Assembly: GCF_032854445.1 (NCBI RefSeq)
Contig: NC_088306.1
Location: forward strand, 29,981,764-30,045,763
DNA from: Liolophura sinensis
Lineage: Eukaryota; Mollusca; Polyplacophora; Chitonida; Chitonidae
DNA length: 64,000 nt
Direction of reading: 5' to 3'
How positions within the stretch are numbered: position 1 is the first letter of the stretch; each line of letters begins with the position of its first letter. The notes beneath the pieces are model-generated. The model was given only the letters and a program-made list of their open reading frames with translations. It was not told the origin of the DNA and searched no databases. Position numbers and translations under genes: made by a program. Shown one piece after another: positions 1 through 13,558 of this stretch.

Positions 1-964
1 GCAATATTGGTTAGTATGTTAGGTATAGATGTGAACAATTTCAGGAGCGGCAACGAATGTGCTACCATTCACTCAATTACACTAGTTAACGAGAGATGAA
101 CGAGATGATGGTCTGTTTAAAAGCCATATTCATAATAAAAGAACTCACCGTTCTATCGATAAAATGACAAATCTTGAGATATTTTCTTTTATTCACGGAT
201 CACACACGTGGTCTACTCCAAATACTTTCAGTTGCAGACGGTGATTTCTGCAACTCAGTCTAAACCGGATTTAATAATTTAATACCAAGTCTTTGTACGT
301 CAGCAAAAAAGAAAGGCCCATCAGAATGGCCTGATCATTAAAGTGCTTCTAATGGCTTGAAAGATGCAGGTGGACACGAGCAGATAAAAAAAGGGTGTCA
401 GGGTAAGCGGTTGTTAAGCATCGGAGGGGTGTGGCGCAGGGTAATCCTGCTTGTATAAAGGAGACATGCCCTGGGTGAACCTTCCATTAACTGTCCCTTG
501 ACAGAGTGAATAATTTAAATGCTTCCGTGTCCATTAAGACAGTACTCATTAGGAAGGTTTATCCCCAAAGGGACGAGTATCATGTCCACAAAATATGGCC
601 GTGCAGTCGGCCACGGGCATTGAGCTGGGATTAATTGGCCAATTACCCGTTAAAACGAATGGCCAATCTACTGTTCAATCATTAATAAGCAACACTGTTC
701 ATTCCAAGCAACGTTTCCGGCACAGCAAGGCTACAGGACTTCTTGAAAGACAATAACTTATTGGATTAATTGCACAGTGTTAAAAACAATTCAGTTTACA
801 GCAATACATAGAGATAGGTTTGGGCACATCCAGATTTGAACACTTGTAACAATTCGCTTATTCGCCAAAAAATACTCAATATTGTTGCCTGTACCAGTGT
901 TTTTTTCCTCTTAAACAATAATTGTCTTCACCTGTTTCCTGGAGGATGTGATAGCAGATTTATT

Positions 965-995
965 TAAAAAAACAAAAAAAAACAAAAAAAAAAAC
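965..995. repeat. A-rich low-complexity tract
   Basis: Runs of A broken by single C residues. On the minus strand this reads as T-rich sequence and gives a phenylalanine-rich spurious frame. Confidence 0.8.
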
Positions 996-2753
996 AGTGA
1001 ATTTTTCAATATAGCTGAAAGGACGTAGCTGGGATTGTGAGAATAGGAGAGAAATGGGCCAAGATGATTATTGTAAATCCTAAATTTGAAATGAACAGAA
1101 AAACCTGGGGAGCCAAGAAAACATACATAGGTAAAAGAATTTAAGTAAACAGGCTGAGAGAGGGGCATGAGAAATGTAAAAGAAAAAATAACTGCCCTTG
1201 AAAAGTGTGTGGCACTGACTTTAATACGATTTCTATGTACACCTTTCACGCACAAGGGGCATCGCTTGGCGTTCTGGGGAGTGATCCAGCCATGGCCAGT
1301 GGCTATATTTCGAGCCTCCCGGTAAAGGCAGCTGGTTGAGAATAGGAATTCAACTATTGTTCACTTTAACTGAACTCTTCTTCAAGCTTCTTCAACTCAT
1401 CGCTTCCGGAAATTGCAGTTTAAGCCATTTTCTGACCGTGGTAACAGAGTTAAGCGACCCCTTCACCATTGTCTAAGCTAATTAAAGAGCCCAACGGCTG
1501 CTTGTAGACGGGAATGCTTTGAATACAGGTGGTATAGGAACACAATTGAAAACAGGTTCAGAGAGTAAAGGGAAAGTTTCACCCTATGCTACAGTAAATG
1601 TACAGATATACAGATGTCTGGGCTGTTTTGACTGTACCATAATGAACTGTACTATCGTTCTGTCTCAATCGTCTATTGTTTATTCTATTACACTTTGAAT
1701 TTTCCTACATGTACTACATGCATCGTTGGACGTCAACGGAGTCTAAAATCCGAGACGCACGCTTCGGAACATATTTGCATCACGACGCGCGTCACTTCAC
1801 TTGATCTTGGACGACTCCATTTCAAAGGAGGGGGTTCACCTATGAAATCATTTTAAATCCGATTTGTTTTAATGTTAACTCTGCACCGCTAAGCACCGCA
1901 CCCACAAGAATCATAAGAATGTTTTGGTCATATATATGTATATATTATGTGTATCAGAAACGCTAACAGATAATTCCTTGTTCAACCAGATATAAATATG
2001 CACAATGAATATGCTAATCAAGTGTGTTACAGATCTACAAGGATAGTGGTATGCAACTACATAAGAATCACATAGCGATAAACATGAAGCATGTCTGGAA
2101 CTGTGCATAGTGAATGAGCAGCTAATATCGGAAATTAAAACCAGACACCAATTTCAGGGGTCAGTACGTGTGCCATTCTGTTATTCAGTCAGACGTCTAT
2201 TGGAGAAAACTTCAATCGAACACTCCAATAGATTCAAATCTTGCGTTAAGCAGTTTTTAGATAATGATCACTGAATCGAAGTCCTCTCGTGGACGCTCAA
2301 ATTGCGTTATAAACAAATCTGCCTTCCACAAAACCAGTCTTGTTGTCATTTACCCCGATGTAACATCGCCCCAGGTCTTCACGTCTTGTGAATTTAGACA
2401 TTTGCAACTTCCTGATTACATCTTGAGTCTGATTACTAGAGAGTAAGCCAGATGCAAGCATCGACTGAAAACAAATGCCACCGACTAGATTCCGGATTGC
2501 TACTTATCACCGCTTCAAATCTGTTAATGTTCAATATGGAGGAATTTTGGGTGTTACGAATAGGTTAGAAATTGCAGAGATTGAAAATCAGGCAACACGC
2601 TGAGGCGATGTGAAAGGCATTTGATGGGATGATTTATGGCAGTAAGTCCCGATTTTAGGATGCTTGTGTATTATTTAGATTCATACATGTAGAAATGTGA
2701 ATAGAAGGCCTTCTCCGCTCAGGCCATGTACGGTTCAACAGCTGTCAAATTTG

Positions 2754-2788
2754 CAAAAAAAAAAACAAAAAAAAAAAACAAAACAAAA
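2754..2788. repeat. A-rich low-complexity tract
   Basis: Two runs of about 11-12 A separated by C, followed by AAACAAAAC. It has the same character as the tract at 965-995 and may be the poly-A remnant of a decayed retroelement, although no body is recognisable. Confidence 0.75.
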
Positions 2789-4494
2789 GTAGAATATACA
2801 ATATACGCGAGACTTACAGCCTAGACAGCAAAATCAGAGACACGTCTTTAGTTTAATCGTTAGGAAACGGTCACACGTAACCGGTGCAAAAATAGTAGCA
2901 AAGTTACACGCCCACTAGAACCGTAGATAGGTAAAAAGTGCAGTGATGTTACTGAATTACTCTAAATGTTGTGTTGTCATCACATTTAATATACAATCAC
3001 ATTAAAAAAAATTAAACTTCACGCACTAAAGGTAAAGCGTTATTGAACGTTAAAGGTTAAACTTCATCCAAGAAAAAATTAAACGTTAAGCTATCGACAA
3101 AATAGACGCGCCCTCAGGTGAAAAGGTGCTTTGGCTAAAAGGCAAATTTTTGATATTGTCCCATTGATCACGTGACAGAACACCCTCTGTTCGCTACACC
3201 CGAAACCCGATCTTAGTTCCGTGTACGATGACATTAGACTTTATTGCTGGGGTACCGCAAAACAAGAAGGCCAGAGGTTGTGTTCAAGGACGTTGGATGC
3301 ACCGGAAACCACACAGCACAAGTATGAAGGAATCGTGTGTTTAAACGAAGGCATGCAGGAATCTTATCGTCATGGATATGCTTCATTGGTGTAATTAATT
3401 ACAGAGTCTCCCGTAAATGGAGCACGGAGCGGCTAGTCAGATGGCATCGCTGCTCCTCACTCCCATGAGAGGGCTGGCCGTTCCGTAGATCCGTATCGTA
3501 GAATGGTTGCGGTCATCACCGAGATCTCAAATCAATCAACGAAGCCATTTTACTGAGTAATCATTTGATTAGTTTCCTATTAGTTCATGCGGCAGCGTCA
3601 GTTCAGGCATGCGCGCAGACTATATCGCCAGCCAAAAGCCGAGTTCCAGGAAATTAATGATCGGCCGACAGGATTGTCTGGTCTAGGACGAAGCGTCAAA
3701 ATCATTATCCGGCCCACCTTTCCGACACATTAATCCAGAATTCATCTACTGGAGACGCCGTTTCAGAGACTTGTTGTGTCCACGCATTGGTCTACAATTC
3801 GTTTGTGGAATAGAGAAAATTATACTGTTTTTCTCGTAAACGACAAAAAACTTATCTGTGGCGTCCAGGTCAGCAATGTAAATTCACCTGCTGAATCATC
3901 AGTGAAAGCTTAACAGACATTCTGGTTGATGGCTTTTATTCAAAACACATAGACAATCGTTTGCCGCGGAATTTATATTCCCGGTGACAAATGGAATTTC
4001 AAAGGACCGTTAAAACAAGTTAAACCTATTCAAAAAGTCGAAACGTTAACGTAAAGGTATAAAAGCCCCATGAAACAGAAATATAAGTCGTTTTTTATCT
4101 ATGTTTAACACCCTCAACGTTTAATTAGCGTTGTATTCTAAAGCCGTTGTTGTCAATGGTAAAAAAAAGAAGAGGGCAAAATTTAATCTTCCCTGTCACC
4201 CTGCAAATTGCAAATTGTCCCATCAATACACAGAAAACAAACAGGAAAATAAAAAGCAGCCCTTACTTAAATCACAGACACAGCGATTGTAACTGTAGTT
4301 CGACATACAATTTTGAAATGATAGACGACAAGAAAATCGCTTACACATATCGCTCTGGAAAGATTAGTCATTGAGGCAAATCAACATGTTCTGTGTTCTG
4401 TGTAAGAGACCAGTGCAGGCGACCGCGCAAGGTCTAGCGCCTCTTTATTGCTATATTAGATACTTCATTCAATACTCAAGAACGAAAACAGACT

Positions 4495-4850
4495 TCTTCG
4501 CGGTGTGCAATACAATGTAATAAGAGCGCAATGGGCCTGGTATGGTGAAACGGGGAATCGGCCCCAGTGCAAAACCTGCACCTCAAGTAGCGACACTGAC
4601 AATAACTATGAGCGACAGTGGCTGGTACACCCGTACGGATTCTTCCTTTTTCAGTTTTGTTTTACTCTTTTTTTCACGGTGTGCAATACATCTAAAGGCG
4701 CATAGGACCTGGTGTGTAAGATCGGAAATCAGCCTCAGTGTAAAACACTGTGCACCTTAAGTAGCGAAACTGACTATAGCTGTGAGCGACAGCTTCTGAC
4801 ATAATCGTACGGCTACTTTTTTCAGTTTTGTTTTACTATTCTTTCTCTGT
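4495..4850 (+). repeat. Imperfect 176-bp tandem duplication
   Basis: The motif CGGTGTGCAATACA occurs near 4501 and again near 4677. The sequence after each copy runs in parallel through AGTAGCGA..CTGAC, GAGCGACAG and TTTTTCAGTTTTGTTTTACT. The copies are diverged by many substitutions, so this is an old duplication. The two overlapping frames of 66-72 codons here are not conserved between copies, which argues against coding. Confidence 0.8.
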
Positions 4851-5434
4851 TACAAACCAGTCTTGCCACTTATAAATCGAAAAATATCAGCCCACACCAG
4901 TCACAATGAAATATCTATAACACTGTAGAATTATGAAAATCACTGCACCACAAATGTAACTATCTAAAAAAATTCTTGAGCACGCAGTTATACACCTGTC
5001 AATTAAATAAATATATAACAAATGTAACTTTCAACCTTACACTTTTTCCCCGCGTAACGTGTCACTAAAGGTAATTTTGGTCGGGAGTATGACTGAATTT
5101 TACAGACAGCTGAATGTAGGTAAATCTCTAAAAGAAATAGACAATAGTATCCTACGGTTATCGTTAGCTTCTAGACGGAGAAGGGAGGCTGATAAGGTCA
5201 CCGGTACAAGGGGAATAACAGCACATTCAATCTATCAATCAATTCATTAAATAATCAATCAGTACCATGAAAAAAGCCAAATAATGTTAGGGCGTTAATT
5301 AGCGCCTTGAGTCCGGGGACACAATCACTGGTTCTCTTAAGATCGTCAATTGTCTGATGATTCCTGAGAAAGCTACTGTCAATGTACAGACATCATAGAC
5401 TGCTATCTACACGGTGCAGGTGGGAACGTCAGTA

Positions 5435-5438
<4 letters not shown>
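4851..5438. other. Non-coding stretch, nothing recognised
   Basis: AT-rich sequence without a convincing frame. A 63-codon frame (5059-5250) has no recognisable motif. Confidence 0.5.

Positions 5439-5479
<41 letters not shown>
5439..5479 (+). repeat. (AG)n microsatellite
   Basis: About 20 uninterrupted AG dinucleotides. Confidence 0.97.
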
Positions 5480-5483
<4 letters not shown>

Positions 5484-6184
5484 GGATAATCATGAGATAA
5501 TATTCGTGTCCAGACCGCAGACACTCTTATCACTGTCCGTTAAGAACACAGAAGAGCAGCTGACAACACGGGTAAAATCATCACTGATTATATCCTTGCG
5601 CGCAGCTCACGGCTTGCTCAAACCATCGAATTTGGAGATAGATCTAATGCATTATCGGCTCCAGACTGGCTCAATTTATCCGCTTGGCAAACTCATAACA
5701 CTGAATTCACCTGCTAATCACACCGGCGATCATATAGATCTGACTAGCACATCAATCCAAGCACCGTCTTTACCACAAGGTGTTCAAAGCAAAACTCTTG
5801 CTAACGAGGTAGAGAACACCAAATGATACCACTGCGCTTGGTTTACCGGCAAACAGTTCATTTCTGGGTCACAAGATAATAAGGTTAGAAAAATGCATCG
5901 TTCCGTTTCAGTAGATTTTGCTATTAATGACTGAACGATTAAATTTGTGAAAAACCACATACGTCATTATATCGAGATCGTAGAGTAACGCTGGACTTGT
6001 CAAAGCGTGCTGAAGTGGCATCCATCTTAGACCCATAAGGCGCATCGTTCACAAAAAACATGTATTAACAAATAATGCGCTTTGTGGAAAGGAGGCACAT
6101 TATTAAAACAGTTTGTGTGACTGATGCCGCAAATTGTTGATAATTAAAGCATACCCTGAACAAATAAAATACTAAAGAAGTCTC
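5480..6184. other. Unassigned stretch with a 114-codon open frame
   Basis: A plus-strand frame at 5482-5826 begins at GTG directly after the AG microsatellite and has no signal peptide, membrane segment or motif that I recognise. There is no ATG near its start. It could be an internal exon or chance; chance is more likely. Nothing else is seen. Confidence 0.3.
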
Positions 6185-6445
6185 GCTTTTGACATGTAAG
6201 GCACATCGTGACCAAATGCCGTTGAGAAGTAAGGAGCATTTTGAACAAAGGTCGTTGACAAGTAAGACAGATCGTGGACAAATGTCGTTGACAAGTAAGG
6301 CAAATATTGAACACTGTCCTTGACAAGTAAGACACATCGTGGACAAATATCTTGACAATAAGACACATCGCGGACAAATGTCGTTGACAAGTAAGACAAA
6401 TCGCAGACAAACGTCGTTGACAATTAAGGCACGCCGCGGAAAACG
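6185..6445 (-). repeat. 33-bp minisatellite, about 8 units
   Basis: The unit reads GTTGACAAGTAAG(A/G)CA.ATCG.GGACAAATGTC; successive GTTGACAAG motifs sit at 6254 and 6287, 33 bases apart. Edge units are degenerate. Because 33 is divisible by three, three minus-strand frames stay open and give repetitive Cys/Leu/Ser peptides. They show no family resemblance and differ between units at the amino-acid level, so I treat them as non-coding. Confidence 0.85.
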
Positions 6446-9111
6446 AAACACACTTTTACAAAGCAACATGCATCACTGATCCGTAAGACAATCTGCTGAA
6501 GGAAAAAGTCTCGTAACGAATCTAAAATGGTCCTTGCAGGCACAGTAGTTCAATGTGTACAAGATGCATACAGGTCCTTGGTGAACAAGTAAACTGGTTC
6601 GATCCCAAATCTCGCTGGATTGGCTGCGACCAGGAATTTTGTGAGAAAGCAGGTGAGGAGCGGTGTTGTTTTGGAGAATGAAACTATAACTACGTCATTC
6701 GTCAAGTAATTAACGCCGTTTTACCATAAAATAAGTGCATCAACAGTACGGCATAGTGTGAACATGACACACAAACACTAATCGTGATGAAACAGTGATC
6801 AGAAGTCCGTTTTGGGCCAGGCTAGGAGCATGAGCGCTGTGAAAGGTTACAGACAGCCACGCTATGTCTGTACATAACAAAGCGGAAGCGGAGTATGGCG
6901 AAGCTGTCATCGTGAGAGCAGAAGGCGCAGTGCATTGCTAAACAAACAACAACGGTGGAATGTTGTTAAGAGTGATGAGTGACAGATACATGGTGACCAA
7001 TTGAAACCAGTAGTTTCATAATCCGCCACTGACATCCTGGTAGAAATCAACACAATAGTGACAGTATAAACACACTGATGATAATAATAATGTTAAAAAA
7101 TGAATTAATTAACGCAAATAAGCTACTGCGCTGAGCGAATAATGTCTAGGAAAAGCAAAATTCTATCATATTCTATTACTACACAAGCTGATAACAGCAA
7201 CAAGTGTGATTAAAAAGGTTTCAACATTAAACAGTATCAAAATTATTAACGAATTTGTAAAAAATAACAAAGCACGCAGAAATCACTTGTAAACCTACTT
7301 TATCTTGTTATAGATATCAATTCCTAAGCCTGTGTTAGTACCAGAAGATGCGCTACGCACAAGCTATTATTTCCAAAAAACGGAGGTAACAGATGGTTTT
7401 CTTTTGTTTGACGATAATGTGTTAGGTAATGCTGAATAGCAAAAATACATAATCTGGTTATTGGGGAGGATTTTTTGAAATGAACTTATATATATTACTT
7501 GTATATTTATGTTATATACTGTTTTATTGCTTTAAAGAATAGAGAGCAAAAAATCACTGTTTCTGTGTTGATGTTTAGTTGCTTTAAACTAGTTTGGCCG
7601 GCTTCCTAAGGACTGGTTGACCCAAGGTAGTACTCGAGGGACATTATTCATGGCAGAATCGACTCCAGTGGATTATGGGTTCCAGACAAACGGCCGTCGA
7701 CGAGTTAGGGCACTTCCTAGAACATCGGGTGAAGCCAGGTCGGTCGCTTGTCACTCAAAGATGATGAGTGGTATTGATTTTCGAGGTTTGATCTATCCCT
7801 TTTGGAAAAGACATATTTCCTTGGAATCCAGGATTGCAATGGCATAGCGACATAGTACATAAAACTTCACCACCCGTCAGAACTTGACAGGCGCAACAGC
7901 TTGTATGCGCGTCCCTAATACGTTAGTCGGCACACAAATCAAATTAGCACTTGGTCGTGTCTCTAAGGTGTATAAACGCGGGTTGTTGGAGTCGTCGTAA
8001 ACTTAGTCTCATGAGCCCACAGATTCGGGCACAAAACCCTTAATAGGCAAGATAAATCTTTATTCCCCACTACAAAGAAGTAGGCTACCAAATCTTCCTC
8101 ACCCCCAAAAGCACAGACAAAAAAACATTCCCCACTCCCCCAAACAAATTAAAGAGCTCACCATCCACTCAAGAAAAAAGCAATTGGCCTAAGAGAACAA
8201 ACACGTACTTTACTTCAAATGTTCAACTGTAATTTCTAGATTTTTCCGAAAGAAAATTGCCTAATTCCACAGCTTCTTTTCAACTGAAAATTACATCAAC
8301 AAGAATCAACGCAAAAACATAGTCTGTTTGTTTATAGTTATCACTATCTGTATTCATAGCTGGTCCAGCTGCCTTCCGACTGGCGTGTTTAGCGGAGCGG
8401 ACACAGCCGCGGGCGCTGTGGACTTATTTACTGCATCGAGCTAGCTCACAGAGGCCTCCACATTTCATCTGGCTTAAAACCGAAGATTGATCGAGGAGGA
8501 ACTACGCTATTAGCTGACGACGGGGTGAGTGGATGTCATAGCGCTAGCGCGAGGTGTCTGCGGCTGGCTGAATTATGATTTGTGACTTGTGGAAAGCGTA
8601 AGGACTGTTGCATACATATATATGTTTATATATATCTGAGACGGCATTCTCATGGAGAATGTATGTCCCATTATTCCGACAAATCAAAGACTATACTTAT
8701 ACTGCTTTACTATCACGAGAGGAATGTTATGGGCAACAGTTTTCGATAGGAAAAATCCTCTACACAGACAATCATGAACACAGATTATACTGATATAGAA
8801 ATCCTCCCCCCCCCCCTCATTTACCCTCTCTCCATTCCACTTTCACTTGTCCTCGTTCCCCATTGTCTCCTTGGTGATCAGAAGGTAATTTGTCTTTCAG
8901 CATTAGGATCCGGTGGTAGAATCCCTCTCACCCTAGTCCGAGTTGAGTTTGTCGGTTTTATTCTGTAGCTAGAGACACATGTTAGCCAATGTCTAGGGAT
9001 AGATTGCGGTTACAGACCACACAATTGTTTCAAAACTTTGCGTTAATATTGGATATTTTTAACTAAAATAACAATCTTTCCACGACCATGGATTTGCTAA
9101 ACGCGAAAAAG
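6446..9111. other. Non-coding stretch, no gene recognised
   Basis: AT-rich with a few GC-richer patches (7600-7800 and 8370-8560). A 76-codon frame at 7617-7847 has no recognised domain. A short AT run (8612-8634) and a run of 11 C (near 8807-8818) are present. No repeat family recognised elsewhere in the window was identified here. Confidence 0.45.
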
Positions 9112-9175
9112 TCTATCACATCAAAATAGATGTGATGTCTATCACATCACATCTATCACATCAGAAAATTTAAGC
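9112..9175. repeat. Cluster of TGTGAT/ATCACA inverted motifs
   Basis: The words ATCACATC and GATGTGAT alternate several times in about 60 bases, giving an imperfect self-complementary stretch able to form small hairpins. It is probably a local duplication with inversion. It resembles bacterial CRP half-sites only by chance in this animal sequence. Confidence 0.6.
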
Positions 9176-9195
9176 TTTTTAGTGTATAAATTTGA

Positions 9196-9219
9196 ATATA
9201 TATATATATATATATATAA
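9196..9219. repeat. (TA)n microsatellite
   Basis: About 11-12 uninterrupted TA dinucleotides. Confidence 0.95.
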
Positions 9220-9393
9220 CATGTTGATGTATGAGATTTTACAGTTTTTGCGCAGTTCAGCAGGATGTGACCTCTAGAATGCTTAGGGCTCCCAACACTT
9301 CTAACCATTTGTTCCACATGTTTGCCAAATATCTGGGAAACTGAAGAACTTGTGTCACAGAAATATGAACTGTGTGCGGCCGGGAAAGCTTGA

Positions 9394-9413
9394 GGGGGGG
9401 GGGGGGGAGGGGG
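9394..9413 (+). repeat. Poly-G tract
   Basis: A run of 14 G, one A, then five G. On the other strand it gives a proline-rich stretch in spurious frames around 9156-9555. Confidence 0.95.
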
Positions 9414-9419
9414 TTGATC

Positions 9420-11905
9420 TACAAATCCCAGTGCCTGGGGAGATCGACTCGGCCATCCATTCCCACGCTGACCATGCGGCAAAAAGCCAAAGGTGGAATC
9501 CCTGGTACACTGCAAGGTTATCCATACTGAAGTGTTTCTTCAGTCCCGCAGTCAATGCACAGTGTCTGCTTGGTTGTTATACCGCGATCTATTGGTTCAA
9601 GGGTGCGTCTGCGGATCGGCGATAATGGGGAAGAAAAACAAGAAATAAAAACACTGGAGGGGTTAATGCCTTGTACACCGCGAGGATTGACCTGAGGTGC
9701 TGAGAGCAATAGACACAAGCTTCAGCCTATACTGGCATCTTAAATGAGACCTAGGAAATATTTTCTCAGATTATGACACTGGCGATAATCTTTTTTTGCT
9801 CGTCGCAAGTAAGGTAATAAAAAAATTCTCACGTTCTCCATTGATATCTGGCGGGACAGTGCGGTAGTTTACTGGCCTATATAGTACATGATGAAAGTTT
9901 GAAGCGGGCATAAAAAAGGTGAGATGTACTTAATGGCGTCTGCACGTTACGATGAAGCGATGGCCTGAAGAGACAAAGAAGATAAAATTGAACTCTTCAA
10001 CAGAAGGAAAAAAGATGGATATTTTTGATACACCAGTGCATGTTGAAATAAATACGGGATATAATGGACTTTTCTGTTTCATTGTTTAACACACAGGTGT
10101 TATCTTTGCTAAACAAGAATACAGTAAATAAAGTGTAACCATTTCACACACTGGCAAAACAAGATTTTTCTTCAACTCATGAAAGTGAATCAAAGCCCAA
10201 AAAAATAATAATAATAAAATAAAGAAGAGACTTCTCAATCCGACCCAATCTACCTAGAGCTTGTTGTTTCACAAGATACAATCCATGTCATTGTAAAGTT
10301 CAACATTTGTACACCACAAGGCCTCGAAATGTGACCCAAAAACTTTCATAAGGAATTGCTCGTCAGTGATTACCGAAATAATTCCCAGAGTATGTGACAT
10401 CACACCGTATTGTGTGTACATTTTCGTAGCTCTAAGACACACTTTACCCTGTCAGGGATAGAAATCCTGTCAGTTTTGCTCCCCTGTATACTATTAAATT
10501 ATAGATTAATTTATTTTGGGTTCCTTTTGCGGAACATTGCTGTTTGGGGTCATAATATTAAGCCGTCATTAAATATTTTGAATAAATTAAAAGAAACATT
10601 CCTATTTCAGATGAATACGCTGATTGACGAGCATTACTGCAAATCTGTGCCGGAAGTGACTGGAGTATTGTAATCGTGAATCAATGCATTTATGCTTCAA
10701 GTCTGGAAATAAGCATAATTGTAAATCATGATTTTACACTTCTTCAGGTATTGATTGAGAGTTGATTTATTTCGCCAAATATCAGGCTAGTCTACAAGTC
10801 AATGTGATACGTAATCTACAGGACGTCTACAAGACGGGATGCATAAAATAAGTGATGTGATTCAGTCAAATCTGGTGTAAAACCATTTATTTTCTTTGAA
10901 ATGAAATCCAACCCACATCAGCGACCTGCTCTCGGGTATGATCGGAAACAGCCGAAAGTACCCGAGTGCTTGTAGTTCCGTAGTTATCGGACAGACAGTT
11001 AAGGATTTCTCAGTGTTTATATAGCGTGAAGACGTGTGTGCTTGTGGGTGTGAGTACTATATTATATTTGGCATGGTAGTCTTCAGTCATTACAGTATTG
11101 ACCCTTATGGAGCTATACAAGTGCGCAACCATTTTGTCGCTTTTTTCTTGGTTTGCCATTAACAAAACACCTGTCAAATGCACAGGTATGAACATATCAA
11201 TACTTGATTACAAATCAATACAGCTAATTGATTTCTATGCACTCTGAAAGGCTTGAAATTCCCTAATGAAATAACAACTTTGTACTAGCACGTAAAATAA
11301 TTGTTGAAGTCAGTTGTTGTACACACACAATGGACCAGTGTTACAAGACGGGTGGACAGAGTACGACGACGGGCGACATCTGTGCAAACTGCACTGACTG
11401 GTACATGCTTGTAATAGACACTAATGAATGTGATCGTTAAATGGCATCTGATTCACGGCTTATTGGCGTAATTTGTGTATTTGAGTAACAATATGCCAGC
11501 TTCATGCACCGGCACGAGCCATTACAATTGAAGAAAACAAGACAACGTGGTTTTGAGAAATACTTCAGCGTTATTGCCGAAGGCAGTAAAACATGGAATC
11601 ACTTCTATCTCTTCCGTCAGTAGAAGGAATAAAAACAGAGAGAGAAACAATTTAACTAGTAGGGCGATACGATGGAAAACAACTTAACCTTACACAGCTT
11701 TATGCGTTAGCTTGATGTGCCCATAGTTAGCGGTCGTGTCAGGTCCTTAGTGTTGTTCAAATTGGGTAAGTTGACAACAGAGCGCTTACGTGTTACCATT
11801 TGTCAACTACACTGCCATCGATGCTCTTATTCTCCTGCTGTAGTCTTTTATATCGTTTATTTAAAAAAAATGAAATGTGCGGCATGAGCGGTTGAACGAA
11901 GAAGG
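9420..11905. other. Non-coding stretch, no gene recognised
   Basis: AT-rich. Frames of 60-90 codons carry no recognisable domain. There is a short (AAT)n-like tract at 10201-10222. Nothing else was identified. Confidence 0.45.
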
Positions 11906-11908
11906 GCA

Positions 11909-12060
11909 TGTGTCGACGATATGGACATTCCGAGTCAATAATCGCAAAGCCAATTCGCAAAACTCAAACGACTGAAGAACTAAGAAATTGTATAAAGTAC
12001 GAAATCAGAACTGAATTATATTATACAAGGAATGTTCCAGACGAATGAGCAAAATCAGTT
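11909..12060 (+). mobile_element. Interspersed repeat family A, 5' part (copy 1, degenerate)
   Basis: GTGTCGACGATATGGACATTCCGAGTCAATAATCGCAA..CCAATTC follows the order seen in better copies at 19245, 30045, 32640 and 45140. Those read a GTCGAAACAGACATTCG start, GACGTTCC..GTCAATAATCGCA, AAAACGACG and an A-rich stretch ending in AAGTACGAAA. Coding potential is absent. Diverged; boundaries approximate. Confidence 0.6.
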
Positions 12061-12599
12061 TTCAAACCGTGCGCCATATTGGTCTATATTACAGTGTCAA
12101 CAAGATGGCGCCAATCAATGAACGACACCGACAATTCACTTTATCGCCATTTCGGTAATATTGCCGTCACACTGTGACGTTAGGGGTTCCACACATCAAG
12201 TTTTTCACAAAACCTCACCATAAACTTCCGGTGCCACAAAATAATCATTGTGGGAAGTTTTTGATGGAATATTCCCCCGGTGTCTAAAGTAGAGGCTGGT
12301 CGAGGTAACATGCTAGTGAGATATTAACCCCCCCCCCACCACCACATGGGGGGATAACCAGAATGTTCACCTTTAATGGTGTCACAAGATGCTGATCGCG
12401 TAAAACATTAGCCTAGCGGTAGAGGATGCGCGGGGTTTATGTGCAGTGCCATTTAAGCACATTTACACTACCTGTTTACTTGCCTTTGTCCGATGCTCTT
12501 GCAGTGTTTAGTAAGTAAACAAGTTCGATTTATATCATAAAAGGTTAGCTAACTGGACTCGAAAGTCCAACATCTGCATTTGAGTGTTTTGTAGGTACA
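12061..12599. other. Non-coding stretch with C-run hairpin
   Basis: No coding frame was recognised. The C-run hairpin (12328-12353) is listed separately. The remainder is unassigned. Confidence 0.45.
12328..12353. repeat. C10 run with complementary G6 run
   Basis: Ten C, then ACCACCACAT, then six G. The C and G runs can pair to form a short GC hairpin. It probably arose by slippage. Confidence 0.8.
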
Positions 12600-12735
12600 A
12601 ATGCTATTGCTCAGTGTATATTATCAAAACGTAATGAAAATACAGCATTTACATGAGCAGTTTGAAAAAATCCTGACAAGAGGCTGCATTCCACCGGTTA
12701 GGCGTGGCCATTTGTCAACTGCTCTCTATGCCATA
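12600..12735 (+). mobile_element. Interspersed repeat family B (copy 1)
   Basis: Shares with 16396-16565 the ordered words ACATTTACATGA.CAGTT, GACAAGAGGC, CCACCGG and GGCCATTTGTCA (or its variant), then AGCT or AACT. No coding potential. A further degenerate match to the last part may lie at 11790-11840. Confidence 0.65.
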
Positions 12736-13432
12736 AGTCTAAGTTGTTCATGGGTGTGAGAGTAGGATGGGTTCTCACGTATTGCAGGTCTAAAGGAAAA
12801 TGATCTGAATTCTTCATTGAAGTCGATCAACCATCTGGTGTTACACAATTTACTTCAGACTTCTGATAGACATGTCGGTGACGACGGTGTTTGGTGGGTT
12901 AAGTTTTAAATGGAGACTGGAAGGAAGGAGTGAAAATTTTGGAGGGATTTGTTACGGCGGTGTTTAAAAAAAAAGCGAACTTCAAAATATTTTCAAAGAA
13001 TGCAGATGGAAGTTAGTCGGACTGGAAAACTTAGATATAAACATAAAAAGTAATATTCACTTTAGTTATTGACTGCATGGAGAACACGCCATTTTGCAAA
13101 GCAGTACAAAATTTATTAAAAAAAAACATTTCTCAAATTTTGAGAGGTAAGATACGTATCGTGACATATTTTTATATTTTATAAAATTAATTTGCCGACT
13201 GCTAATAAAATGTATTTGTTATTTGTAGAAGTCATTTTATTTTGTGAATCCTTTCTTATTAAATGTTTTAGCACAGAAAAAAAGAAACATGTAATCCTAT
13301 CAACATTAAGATAAAAAGTATGCATTAAAAGTGAATTGTTAACATCTGCTTATTGTTATTTTGTGTTATTTGTGTATACACAAAATACACGCAAATACAC
13401 TTAAACAGTTTATTGAAAAACTGTAAATTACT
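12736..13432. other. AT-rich non-coding stretch
   Basis: Very AT-rich sequence with no open frame of note. A short palindromic word TCTCAAATTTTGAGA sits at about 13132-13146. No gene or repeat family recognised. Confidence 0.5.
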
Positions 13433-13558
13433 CCATATATATCTTAATTACCACAATCACAGCCTAGTTACCGTAAACACAGCCTAATTACTCCACACAA
13501 AGCCTAATTACTCCATACACTGCCTGATTACTCCATACAGAGCTTAATTGTCTACGCC
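13433..13558 (+). repeat. 24-bp degenerate tandem repeat, 5-6 units
   Basis: Units such as CCTAATTACTCCATACA.AG recur with substitutions. It abuts the family A copy that follows. Confidence 0.8.

Larger units (their letters stand above)
1..4494. other. Non-coding stretch, no gene recognised
   Basis: Open frames here are short (under 115 codons), lack recognisable motifs and often start at non-ATG codons. The base composition is AT-rich and mixed. Two A-rich tracts interrupted by single C residues lie near 965-995 and 2754-2788. No tandem array, tRNA-like box or transposon end was recognised. It could hold introns or distal exons of the minus-strand receptor gene whose first exon is at 14691-15447, but I cannot show that. 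Confidence 0.5.

Noticed and set aside
9112-9175. TGTGA/TCACA words like CRP operator half-sites
   Set aside because: The DNA is animal, no regulated gene is adjacent, and the words are explained by local duplication and inversion.
9156-9555. Proline-rich frames
   Set aside because: The proline run is the translation of the poly-G tract; frames on both strands are chance products.
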